NCBI GenBank assembly: GCA_964369465.1
Contig: CAYJEX010000003.1
Location: 1-64,000, forward strand
Source: CAYJHC01 sp964369465
GTDB lineage: Bacteria > Bacillota > Clostridia > Peptostreptococcales > Anaerovoracaceae
Direction of reading: 5' to 3'
Length of the DNA: 64,000 bases
In this document: positions 7,057 through 14,948 of the stretch, in pieces
How the letters are laid out: each line of letters starts with the position of its first letter
Position numbering within the stretch: the stretch's first letter is position 1
The notes under the pieces: generated by a model
Database searches by the model: none
Told to the model about the DNA's origin: nothing
What the model saw: only the letters and a program-made list of their open reading frames with translations
Translations under genes and position numbers: made by a program

Positions 7057-8820
7057 TTAATCTAAAATATGGCTTCTTGGTCTAGCTTTTGGTTTTCGTT
7101 TTTCATTTTTCGATTCATAATATTTTAGTTTGTTTGAGTACATTTCTTCATCTGCTTTCTCAATACTTTTTATTAATTTCTTCGTAGTTGAATTCCAATG
7201 TGCCCCAATAGAAACTTTGACATTATCATTTTTATCAAATAAATTTTTCAAATCGATTTTTTCTTTGGCAAATTCTTTTTCCGAAATATTTGGAAGTAGT
7301 ATTATAAATTCATCTCCACCAATTCTATAAGCGTTTTCAGGGAACATAGATTTAATAATATTGGCACATGTAATAATTAATTTATCACCTTCTTTGTGTC
7401 CATATTTATCATTTGTACTTTTCAAATGATTAATATCAATAAAAATTATGCCTATTGTTGAAGATATCTGTTTTTCTATTTTCTTTACATCAATTGTAAA
7501 AGCGTAACGATTCTTCAAATCAGTAAGCTCGTCTTTAGAACTTATTGAAATGAACTTGTTTAAAATATACTGTCTGCAATTATTAATATGATTTTCACCT
7601 TTTGCAATAGCATTAGCCAAGTCATAACAGCTTCCATATCCACATGAAAAACAATTTATATTTTTATCATCTTCAGTTATTTTCCCAAGAGAATCAAAAG
7701 CTTTTTCAATATCAATATTCTTATCTTCACTATAAAAGTCACTTTTATCAGTATATTTTCTTGCGAAATCGTTAATGTCAAATCTCTCATCAAATTCTTC
7801 GATTAGTTTTTTTGCATTATCAAATGAAACCGAAGACTTAATATTATTGGTAAGATAATCAATATTGTTAAATGTTACTTTTTTATTCGTTCCAGTACCT
7901 AAATTACAACCATGTTGGCAATTTAGTGCATCTATTATTTGAGGAACAGGATTTCCACTAGCTATATCTTTTTCATATTGAGTTAAATATTCTATTACAT
8001 TTCTAATGCCTTCTACTTGTTTTACCCACATACTGTCACCAACATAGGCTTTAATATTTTCAGAAAGTCCTCCTGGTCTTGAAAATAGAGAACCCCAAGC
8101 TCCAGAGAGAACATTATAATTTGATGGCGTATATTCATTAAGATTGATATTATTTTTTTCTATATATTTAAGTAAATTTGAAAATGTTACATTGTAGTCT
8201 ATAAACCCTGTCGTATTTTCATCAATGGATTCTCTTTTCTTTCCTATACATGGCGAAAGAAAAGCTACTTTATCTGTCATATTTTCATATTTCTTCAAGT
8301 AGATCGATGTACATATTACAGGACTATGAATTGGCATAAGATTATTGATTAAATTAGGATGGAATTTTTCAATATAACTTACAATTACAGGACATGGTTG
8401 TGCGATAGCAGTAGTAATTTTTTTATCATGTATTGTCTTTAGATATGCCCATATACATATGTCTGCACCATAAGAAACATCAAAAATGTTTTTAACATTT
8501 CTTTCTTTAAAAAATCCAAACAAATTATGTAATTGAGAAAAATTACTTTTTGCAGCAGGGGCAACGATAAGCGTTATTGGATTTCCATTAAATAAGTCAT
8601 CAAAAAATTGTTCTGTATCATCATCATAATCTCTTGCATCATGATCACAAATTGATATACATTCGCTGCAAGATATACAGAATCCATCTTTAATTAATAC
8701 TTTATTTTCTTCATTTTTCCATAGAGCTTTATTTGCATTTGTAGGGCACATAAAAATACACTTATTGCATCCTAAACAATGGTCTTCTTCTGTATATATG
8801 AAATTCTTGTTATGAACCAT
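7057..8820 (-). CDS. [FeFe]-hydrogenase-like sensor fused to a GGDEF diguanylate cyclase
   Basis: A 587-residue soluble fusion. Residues 15-25 (CLGCNKCIFMC) and 48-58 (CISCSECISIC) bind two [4Fe-4S] clusters. The H-cluster region follows (about 75-340), with four likely ligands: Cys143 (QPCPVIVSYIEK), Cys191 (LSPCIGKK), and Cys301 and Cys305 (LNCQHGCNLGTGT). This CxxGCNxGTG form and the SPC version of motif 2 fit the sensory (HydS-like, group C/D) hydrogenases. The position of the catalytic proton-transfer Cys is Pro here, as expected for a sensor. A further Fe-S motif (CFSCGYGSCYDLANAIAKG) follows. The C-terminal GGDEF domain has an intact GGDEF at 501-505. Sensory hydrogenases usually carry PAS or feed kinases; here the output would be cyclic di-GMP directly. 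ATG 8820 has GGAGG upstream; a longer frame to 8841 has no such site. Confidence 0.88.
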   Translation of the reverse strand: MVHNKNFIYTEEDHCLGCNKCIFMCPTNANKALWKNEENKVLIKDGFCISCSECISICDHDARDYDDDTEQFFDDLFNGNPITLIVAPAAKSNFSQLHNLFGFFKERNVKNIFDVSYGADICIWAYLKTIHDKKITTAIAQPCPVIVSYIEKFHPNLINNLMPIHSPVICTSIYLKKYENMTDKVAFLSPCIGKKRESIDENTTGFIDYNVTFSNLLKYIEKNNINLNEYTPSNYNVLSGAWGSLFSRPGGLSENIKAYVGDSMWVKQVEGIRNVIEYLTQYEKDIASGNPVPQIIDALNCQHGCNLGTGTNKKVTFNNIDYLTNNIKSSVSFDNAKKLIEEFDERFDINDFARKYTDKSDFYSEDKNIDIEKAFDSLGKITEDDKNINCFSCGYGSCYDLANAIAKGENHINNCRQYILNKFISISSKDELTDLKNRYAFTIDVKKIEKQISSTIGIIFIDINHLKSTNDKYGHKEGDKLIITCANIIKSMFPENAYRIGGDEFIILLPNISEKEFAKEKIDLKNLFDKNDNVKVSIGAHWNSTTKKLIKSIEKADEEMYSNKLKYYESKNEKRKPKARPRSHILD

Positions 8821-8865
8821 AATATCCTCCAAAATAAACATATATATATATTAATATACATTTTT

Positions 8866-8894
8866 ATTTTATCATAATATTATGATTAAAACAA
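8866..8894 (-). promoter_or_regulatory. Promoter with a palindromic operator for the hydrogenase-GGDEF gene
   Basis: On the minus strand a -35 TTGTTT (8889-8894) and a -10 TAAAAT (8866-8871) are separated by 17 bases. A perfect 16-base palindrome, ATCATAATATTATGAT (8871-8886), fills the spacer, an arrangement typical of repressor operators. I cannot name the regulator. Confidence 0.5.
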
Positions 8895-8907
8895 ATACAA
8901 GTTTTAT

Positions 8908-9297
8908 TTATGCTTCTGTTGATGTTGATGTATTATTTTTTACAATAAAAGAGAAGTATATTATATGAAAGAACCATATAAATCCTAAGATAATCTGTCC
9001 TATAGGAACGTTTTTCATCATAAAGAATCCTATACTCGTTATTAATGTGACTGTAATCATAATTTTTATTTTTGTTTTTTTTGTCATTCCATTTCCTTTA
9101 ACATAGGACTCCAAATTATTTTTATATAACTTTGTGTTTTTGAACCAAACATCTAATTTTTGGCTACTTTTTCCAAAACTTATTGCAGCAACGAGTAAAA
9201 AAGGAAATGCTGGTAAAAGTGGAACGACAGCACCCACTGCACCTAATCCTAATCCTATAAATCCTAATATTAAATATACAATTTTTTTAATCTTCAT
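8908..9297 (-). CDS. DUF454 / YbaN family inner-membrane protein
   Basis: A 129-residue membrane protein with three hydrophobic segments (about 5-35, 75-95 and 98-118). The GAVGAVVPLLPAFPFLLVAAISF stretch (shown in full only in part by the family motif GxxVPLLPTxPFLLL) and the following FGKSSQKLDVWFKNTKLY segment identify the DUF454 (YbaN) family. No function is established for it. I chose ATG 9297, the first codon of a normal MKIKK start, preceded by AGAAAGAAG at a rather long distance; an upstream ATG at 9327 is possible. The gene is followed by the promoter of the hydrogenase-GGDEF gene and is probably transcribed separately. Confidence 0.8.
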   Translation of the reverse strand: MKIKKIVYLILGFIGLGLGAVGAVVPLLPAFPFLLVAAISFGKSSQKLDVWFKNTKLYKNNLESYVKGNGMTKKTKIKIMITVTLITSIGFFMMKNVPIGQIILGFIWFFHIIYFSFIVKNNTSTSTEA

Positions 9298-9703
9298 ATT
9301 GTTATATCTTCTTTCTATGTATATCATTTGTTTTTTTGTTTTCGAGTAATTATAATGTGGCTTAGAGCTAAAATAGGGTGATATAATATCATTCTAGGCC
9401 CTGAAAATCTCATTTGCTTGCATATTTAGAAATATTTGCCCTTTCAAGATAGTTTGAATCTAGTAAAGTTAGAGTAGACTAACATCATTGATAGATTAAC
9501 ATATTGTAGTTTTTAAGTCAAATAATATTTAATATATATTCATATATGTACGTAGATATAGTGGGTTATATTTATTGGCAATTACGTAATTTACATATAT
9601 AACTTATATTGAATCTCTAAATATTGACTTGATTAGAATATACAAAAACATTATACTAAACAAGGTGAAATATAAACAAAAAATTAAGTTAGGGGTTTTA
9701 TAT
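9298..9703. other. Gene-free divergent region before rsgA
   Basis: These 406 bases separate the DUF454 gene (-) from rsgA (+). They hold the rsgA promoter (see next entry) and a 13-base palindrome TGATATAATATCA (9379-9391). Otherwise the DNA is AT-rich, with no coding signal, RNA gene or repeat that I can support. Confidence 0.6.
9629..9657 (+). promoter_or_regulatory. Sigma-A-like promoter of rsgA
   Basis: TTGATT (9629-9634) and TATACT (9652-9657), 17 bases apart. It lies inside the longest open frame of rsgA, which supports the downstream start at 9704. Confidence 0.5.
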
Positions 9704-10774
9704 ATGAGTTTTTTAAGTGAATATGGAGTTAAAGATAGATTTATTAACGAAGCAACATTATATTCAGATTTTATTTTAGCACGAGTTATAACACAATATC
9801 GAGATATTTATAAAATAATAACTGAAAAAGGAGAGTACAATGCTAAAGTATCTGGAAAGTTCAGATATGAAACTACAGAACTGGCTAAATTTCCAACTGT
9901 AGGTGATTTTGTTATGGTTGCAACAGATTTTACAGATAATGAAGCAGTTATACATCATGTTTTGACGCGAAAAAGTGTATTTTTAAGATCAGCTGTAGGA
10001 ACAACAGGACAGGCACAAAGCGTTGCATCTAATATAGATTATATATTTATTTGTATGTCACTTAATCATAACTATAATTTAAATCGCTTAGAAAGATATC
10101 TAAGCGTAGCGTGGGATAGTGGTGCGACGCCAGTTGTTTTACTTACTAAATCAGATTTATGTGAAAATCTAACAAATAAAATTATTGAAGTTGAAAAGAT
10201 TTCATCTTTTGCAGATGTAATACCAATTTCAAAAGACGATATTGATATTGAAATAAAATTGTCAAAATATCTCAAAGCAGAAAACACAATAGCATTTATA
10301 GGTTCTTCTGGTGTAGGGAAATCCACTTTAATCAACAGGTTGCTAGGAGATGAAATAATTTTAACATCAAATGTTGGAAAAGATGATAAAGGAAAGCATA
10401 CTACAACTGGAAAAGAAATGCATCTGTCAAAATTCGGTTCTGTATTAATCGATACACCTGGCATGAGAGAACTTGGAATGGAAAGTGCTGACTTTAGTAA
10501 ATCTTTTGATGATATTGAGGAAATAATCACGCAATGTAATTTTAATAACTGTACTCATACAAACGAGCCAGGTTGTGCAATAATTGAAGCATTAGAAAAT
10601 AACACATTAGACAAAAGACGGTTTGAGAACTATATTAAGCTTAAAAACGAAATAGAATATGATGGATTATCATTTAAAGAAATCGAAAACAAAAAATTAG
10701 ATCGAATGTTTAAAGAAGTTGGCGGTATGAAAAATATGCGTAAATTTGCAAAAGAGAAACGCAACAATAAATAA
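9704..10774 (+). CDS. rsgA: Small ribosomal subunit biogenesis GTPase RsgA
   Basis: A 356-residue circularly permuted GTPase that tests maturation of the 30S subunit. An OB-fold N-terminus (about 20-90) comes first. The GTPase motifs then appear in permuted order: G4 (LLTKSDL, about 145-151), G1 P-loop GSSGVGKS (200-207), the switch segment HTTTGKEM and G3 DTPGM. A C-terminal zinc knuckle follows (CNFNNCTHTNEPGC). ATG 9704 has TTAGGGG eleven bases upstream and is the start of the conserved protein. The 25 extra residues of the longer frame include promoter DNA. It is followed at 25 bases by a MATE pump and then a methyltransferase, probably one transcript. In many Firmicutes rsgA lies beside the prpC-prkC phosphatase/kinase pair; that context is absent here. 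Confidence 0.95.
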   Translation: MSFLSEYGVKDRFINEATLYSDFILARVITQYRDIYKIITEKGEYNAKVSGKFRYETTELAKFPTVGDFVMVATDFTDNEAVIHHVLTRKSVFLRSAVGTTGQAQSVASNIDYIFICMSLNHNYNLNRLERYLSVAWDSGATPVVLLTKSDLCENLTNKIIEVEKISSFADVIPISKDDIDIEIKLSKYLKAENTIAFIGSSGVGKSTLINRLLGDEIILTSNVGKDDKGKHTTTGKEMHLSKFGSVLIDTPGMRELGMESADFSKSFDDIEEIITQCNFNNCTHTNEPGCAIIEALENNTLDKRRFENYIKLKNEIEYDGLSFKEIENKKLDRMFKEVGGMKNMRKFAKEKRNNK

Positions 10775-10799
10775 CGAGATAGAAAAGAGTATATAGACA

Positions 10800-12116
10800 A
10801 TGAATTTAGTAACAGATAATATTAAAACCTTGTATTTTAAATATTTAGCATTGGCATTTTGGGTAGCAATATTACCATCAATATATGGAGTTGTAGATAT
10901 GATTGTAGTAGGGCAATACTATGGGCCTATAGGTTCAGCTGCAATGACAATTATCGCTCCTATATGGAATGTCGTATATAGTTTTGGCCTGCTAACAGGA
11001 ATTGGATCATCCATATTATTTAATATAACGAAAAATGCAAAAGAAAAGGATATTAATAAAGCTAATGGGTTTTTCTCTGTTGGCTTAATATTCACAGCAA
11101 TTATTGCAATCATATTATGTTTGATACTGATTTTTTTTGATGACAAAATACTTATGATATTTGGTGCAGATAATGAACTATTGCCACTTGCAAAGTCATA
11201 CTTAATCCCTGTCAAAATTGCCCTTCCTGTATTTCTATTTATGCAGTTTTTTGCTGCATTTTTAAGAAATGATGGTAATCCAAAACTAGCTACAAAAGCA
11301 GTTGTTGTTGGTGGAGTTTTCAATATTTTTGCAGATATATTCTTAGTGTTTACTCTTGATATGGGCATACTAGGAGCTGGACTTGCAACATGTATAGGTG
11401 CCGCAATTTCCTTATCAGTAATGATGTTACATTTTAAGAAAAAAGAAAATTCTTTAAAATTAGTACCTCCTACAAACATAATAAAAAAATCAAAACAAAT
11501 TACTACAGTAGGTTTTTCTACTTTCTTTGTTGATATAGCAATGGGAATTCTAACAATGTTATTCAATATTCAAATTATGAAATACTTAGGCAGTGATGCA
11601 CTAGCAATATATGGAATAATTGTAAATATTTCAACATTTGCACAATGTTGTGCATACGGGGTAGGCCAAGCCTCTCAGCCGATTTTATCAGCTAACTATA
11701 GTTCAAATAACTTCGACCGTATCAAAACTCTATTTAAATATAATATAATTACAATAATAATAATTTCATTTCTCTGGATTGTTGCAACAATGACATTTCC
11801 TACGGCCTTTGTATATGCGTTTATGTCTCCAACCGCCAGCGTGTTAGAAATTGCTCCGTCAATTATTAGAATATATTGTGTTTCATTTATTTTATTACCA
11901 TTTAATATTTTTATTACATATTATTTCCAATCCATAATGAAACCTAGAATAGCATTTATTATTTCAATTGCTAGAGGCCTATTAATTAGCGGAACTTTAA
12001 TTATTATATTGCCTTTGATTTTCACAAAAGATAGTTTATGGCTTGCAATGGTAATTACAGAAATAATTACATTATTTATAGTAATTGTTTTTCTAAAAAA
12101 TAATAAACTGAACTAG
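10800..12116 (+). CDS. MATE family multidrug/sodium antiporter
   Basis: A 438-residue integral membrane protein with about 12 helices in two related halves, as in the MATE (multi antimicrobial extrusion) family. Recognisable segments are PSIYGVVDMIVVGQYYG near the start, SSILFN in helix 2, FFAAFLRNDGNPKLAT at the end of the first half and YGVGQASQPILSANYSSNNF in the second. MATE proteins export cationic drugs or metabolites in exchange for Na+ or H+; the substrate here is unknown. The start ATG 10800 follows GAGATAGAAAAGAG. It sits 25 bases after rsgA and 13 before the methyltransferase, suggesting one operon. A second MATE gene is cut by the end of the window. Confidence 0.92.
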   Translation: MNLVTDNIKTLYFKYLALAFWVAILPSIYGVVDMIVVGQYYGPIGSAAMTIIAPIWNVVYSFGLLTGIGSSILFNITKNAKEKDINKANGFFSVGLIFTAIIAIILCLILIFFDDKILMIFGADNELLPLAKSYLIPVKIALPVFLFMQFFAAFLRNDGNPKLATKAVVVGGVFNIFADIFLVFTLDMGILGAGLATCIGAAISLSVMMLHFKKKENSLKLVPPTNIIKKSKQITTVGFSTFFVDIAMGILTMLFNIQIMKYLGSDALAIYGIIVNISTFAQCCAYGVGQASQPILSANYSSNNFDRIKTLFKYNIITIIIISFLWIVATMTFPTAFVYAFMSPTASVLEIAPSIIRIYCVSFILLPFNIFITYYFQSIMKPRIAFIISIARGLLISGTLIIILPLIFTKDSLWLAMVITEIITLFIVIVFLKNNKLN

Positions 12117-12129
12117 TAAAGGATATTAC

Positions 12130-13296
12130 ATGAATATATTAAAAGAAATAGAGAATGAGAAAATTATAAAAATAATTCTTAACGAGAAAAAGAAAGAATC
12201 AGATAGTGAACATAAAAAAATAATTGTACTCCCATTTGAAAAGAAAGGGGAATTATTTTACCAATTTGAAATCTATTTTGAAAACAAAGTCACACATTTA
12301 AACATAAGTACAGGTGACTTTATTGACAAATTAACTGATTACATTCTCAACACATTTAATCAAGCAATGGTTTATACAGAAAAATACGATTGCCATATTA
12401 CTTCATATAATAAAAAAATCAAGCATAAAATTTCAAATCCATCAGGAAAATCCAAAACATTATCTCATAACAATATAAAAAACTATATATTAAATGAAAA
12501 TGAAAACATAGATTTCCTTGTATATTTAGGGATTATGAACAAGAATTTCAAAGTAAACAAAAGTATGTATAATAAATTCAAACAAATTAACAAATATTTA
12601 GAATTGTTAACACCAGTTATTAAAGGAATTCAACATAAAGAAGAATTAAAAATTGTAGACTTTGGATGCGGAAAATCATATTTAACATTTGCACTATACT
12701 ATTATTTAGTAAATATAATGAAATTGAATGTTACAATTACTGGATTGGATCTAAAAGACGATGTAATTGAATTCTGTCAGAATACCGCTAATGTATTGAA
12801 GTACGATAAACTATTTTTTAAAAAAGGGGATATCGCAGATTATGATGGAACATCAAATGTTGATTTAGTTATAATGCTTCATGCATGTGATATCGCAACC
12901 GATGAAGGAATTGTTCAAAGCCTTAAATTTAATGCAAAAGCAATAGTGGCGGTGCCTTGTTGCCAACATGAACTTTTTAGCCAAATTAAGAATAATACAT
13001 TATCGCCGATTTTAGAATATGGTATATTAAAAGAAAAAATTTCATCCATAATAACAGATACAGTTAGAAGCCAACTATTAAAAAGCTTGGGTTTCAATGT
13101 CAATGTAATTGAGTTCATTGAAACAGAGCATACACCGAAGAATATTGCAATAAAAGCAATCAAGAAATCTGGTTTTGATGAAAAAGAATTTCTCAAATAT
13201 TTGAAAATGAAAACTGATTTCAATATTGATCCATATATTGAAAAAAGATTGATTTGCGAAGGCTTAATCCCCAATCCAAAAAAAAACTCGAAGTAG
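12130..13296 (+). CDS. SAM-dependent methyltransferase (Methyltransf_32-like)
   Basis: A 388-residue soluble protein. The central Rossmann methyltransferase domain (about 150-300) has motif I KIVDFGCGKSYLT, the acidic end of strand 2 ITGLDLKDDV, and motif IV VDLVIMLHACDIATDEG. The ACD and PCCQHE segments are hallmarks of the family often annotated Methyltransf_32. The roughly 130-residue N-terminal region has a helical basic segment (HKISNPSGKSKTLSHNN) that could bind RNA, and the family is often taken to modify RNA; no substrate is proven. It starts 13 bases after the MATE stop, with AAAGGA upstream, and ends the rsgA transcript. Confidence 0.82.
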   Translation: MNILKEIENEKIIKIILNEKKKESDSEHKKIIVLPFEKKGELFYQFEIYFENKVTHLNISTGDFIDKLTDYILNTFNQAMVYTEKYDCHITSYNKKIKHKISNPSGKSKTLSHNNIKNYILNENENIDFLVYLGIMNKNFKVNKSMYNKFKQINKYLELLTPVIKGIQHKEELKIVDFGCGKSYLTFALYYYLVNIMKLNVTITGLDLKDDVIEFCQNTANVLKYDKLFFKKGDIADYDGTSNVDLVIMLHACDIATDEGIVQSLKFNAKAIVAVPCCQHELFSQIKNNTLSPILEYGILKEKISSIITDTVRSQLLKSLGFNVNVIEFIETEHTPKNIAIKAIKKSGFDEKEFLKYLKMKTDFNIDPYIEKRLICEGLIPNPKKNSK

Positions 13297-13351
13297 TCAT
13301 ATTTTAGATATTATTATTTGAAAAAATATGGTATATTCTATTTAGCGAGTA

Positions 13352-13380
13352 TTGAAATATTTATAAGATTTTAATAGAAT
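13352..13380 (+). promoter_or_regulatory. Sigma-A-like promoter of the DUF5058 operon
   Basis: TTGAAA (13352-13357) and TAGAAT (13375-13380) with a 17-base spacer. A second TATAAT-like box lies near 13392-13400, so the exact start is uncertain. Confidence 0.4.
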
Positions 13381-13456
13381 GCATTTATTGTTATAATATA
13401 ATTTTGGTAATAATTTAATAAATTTTAAAATATATAATTTAGAACGGAGAAGTACT

Positions 13457-14179
13457 ATGACATTTAACCCAAATAGTTCCTTTATGTATATGCTTGCAAT
13501 AATTATTGTAGTATTTGTATTAGCTCAATCTTTCTTTTTCATGATAAGAGCATACAAAAGAGGTGTTGCGATTGGAATGGATAAAAAAAAGCTAAACAAA
13601 ACTATAGTTTCAACATCTGTATTTACTATTATGCCTGCATTTTCAATATTGTTAGGAGTAATTACATTAGCTAAGTTTCTAGGAATACCTCTTCCTTGGA
13701 TCAGACTCAGTGTAATTGGAGCAATTACTTATGAACTTCCTGCAGCAACCGCAACTGCAACTGCTCTTGATGTTTCTCTTTCGGAAACAGTTATGGATCC
13801 CTCTGTATTTACAGCAATTGCATGGGTAATGACGCTAGGAATTATCCCTGGAATTATCCTTGTTCCATTATTCCTCAAAAAAATCCAAGGTGGCGTTATT
13901 AAAATAAAGAATAAAGATGAAAAATGGGGAAACATATTTATGGCTTCACTCTTTTTAGGAATGATTTCAGCATTTTTAGGAATGGTATTTTCAGATATAA
14001 GAACGGGTTTACCAGGCTTTATTCCAATATTTGTGTTGATTTTCTCGGCTTTGCTTATGAGCATTTGTGGATTATTAATAAAAAAAGGTGGATTAAAATG
14101 GTTAGAAACATACGCACTTGCAATTAGTTTATTAGGTGGAATGATATTTGCAGTATTTATCACTCCGATAATTATGTAG
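13457..14179 (+). CDS. DUF5058 family membrane protein
   Basis: A 240-residue protein with about six hydrophobic helices. Conserved features of DUF5058 are visible: FMIRAYKRGVAIG after the first helix, SVFTIMPAFSILLGV in the second, and IGAITYELPAATATATAL in the third, which is rich in small residues as in transport paths. RBS ACGGAGAAG precedes ATG 13457. The gene lies 12 bases before a second, unrelated-looking membrane gene and upstream of an M20 hydrolase and a DUF3830 protein. This suggests a two-subunit permease feeding the hydrolase. That is inference: neither family has a demonstrated substrate. Confidence 0.8.
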   Translation: MTFNPNSSFMYMLAIIIVVFVLAQSFFFMIRAYKRGVAIGMDKKKLNKTIVSTSVFTIMPAFSILLGVITLAKFLGIPLPWIRLSVIGAITYELPAATATATALDVSLSETVMDPSVFTAIAWVMTLGIIPGIILVPLFLKKIQGGVIKIKNKDEKWGNIFMASLFLGMISAFLGMVFSDIRTGLPGFIPIFVLIFSALLMSICGLLIKKGGLKWLETYALAISLLGGMIFAVFITPIIM

Positions 14180-14191
14180 GAGGTTATTATA

Positions 14192-14857
14192 ATGAGTAAA
14201 ACGAAAATGACATACAATGACAAAACTCACTTTTATGGAAGAATTTGGATGATATTTGCACTTGCACTTATTTTAACTGTGCCTACATCTATCTGCATCT
14301 ATTTTGATGCATGGCCAGAGGCAACAGCAGTTCTTAAAGGATTGCTTGGTGTTGCCCCAATTTTCTGGACAGTAGGAGTAATAGAAGTATTTACATATGG
14401 ACCAATGTTGGGAGTAGGTGGTTCATATCTATCTTTTGTGACAGGAAATATAACAAACATTAAAGCTCCTAGTGCATTAAGCGCAATGGATAATGCAAAT
14501 GTTTCTCCTAATACAGAAGAAGGTGAAGTTGTTTCAACTTTAGCAATTGCAACAAGTTCAATAATTACAACTTTAGTAATTGCTATTGGCGTATTAGGGC
14601 TATCTGCAATCGCACCAGTTTTAAATGCACCTGAATTGAAGCCTGCATTTGATAATATTTTACCTGCTTTATTTGGTGGCTTAGCTGTTGTATATATAAG
14701 CAAAAATTGGAAAATTGCAATTACACCTCTTGTATTTATGATTGTATTATTCTTATTAGTTCCAAGTTTATCAACTGCTGTTGGAGTTTTAGTTCCTGTA
14801 GGTGCTGGAATTTCTTTGCTAGCTGCAAGAATAATGTATAAAAAAAATATAATTTAA
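14192..14857 (+). CDS. Membrane partner protein of the DUF5058 subunit
   Basis: A 221-residue protein with about six hydrophobic helices. The region VIEVFTYGPMLGVGGSYLSF and the following FVTGNITNIKAPSALSAMD look like a substrate-binding re-entrant stretch with conserved Asn and small residues. I do not recognise a named family beyond its constant pairing with DUF5058. A strong site AGGAGG lies before ATG 14192, and the gap to the previous gene is 12 bases, so the two proteins are likely made in equal amounts and assemble together. It is followed by a hairpin. Confidence 0.65.
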   Translation: MSKTKMTYNDKTHFYGRIWMIFALALILTVPTSICIYFDAWPEATAVLKGLLGVAPIFWTVGVIEVFTYGPMLGVGGSYLSFVTGNITNIKAPSALSAMDNANVSPNTEEGEVVSTLAIATSSIITTLVIAIGVLGLSAIAPVLNAPELKPAFDNILPALFGGLAVVYISKNWKIAITPLVFMIVLFLLVPSLSTAVGVLVPVGAGISLLAARIMYKKNII

Positions 14858-14888
14858 AGATTGAATATTACTATATTATTCAATCTTT
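14856..14888 (+). terminator. Hairpin after the membrane pair (possible partial terminator)
   Basis: The arms AAAGATTGAATA (14856-14867) and TATTCAATCTTT (14877-14888) pair perfectly over 12 bases. The T run is inside the stem and only a short AT tail follows. It could reduce, rather than stop, transcription into the M20 gene. Confidence 0.5.
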
Positions 14889-14948
14889 AAAACATTATAA
14901 TAGTATCGACTTAATGCGATAAAATCATTAAGAGAAAGAAATAGAACT

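Noticed and set aside
9629..9703. N-terminal extension of rsgA
   Set aside because: The stretch contains the likely promoter, and family members start close to the residue coded at 9704.
10072..10530. Minus-strand frame of about 150 codons inside rsgA, and many similar ones inside alaS, the MATE gene, rny and others
   Set aside because: They are mirror frames of well-conserved genes, have no ribosome-binding sites and no recognisable domains.
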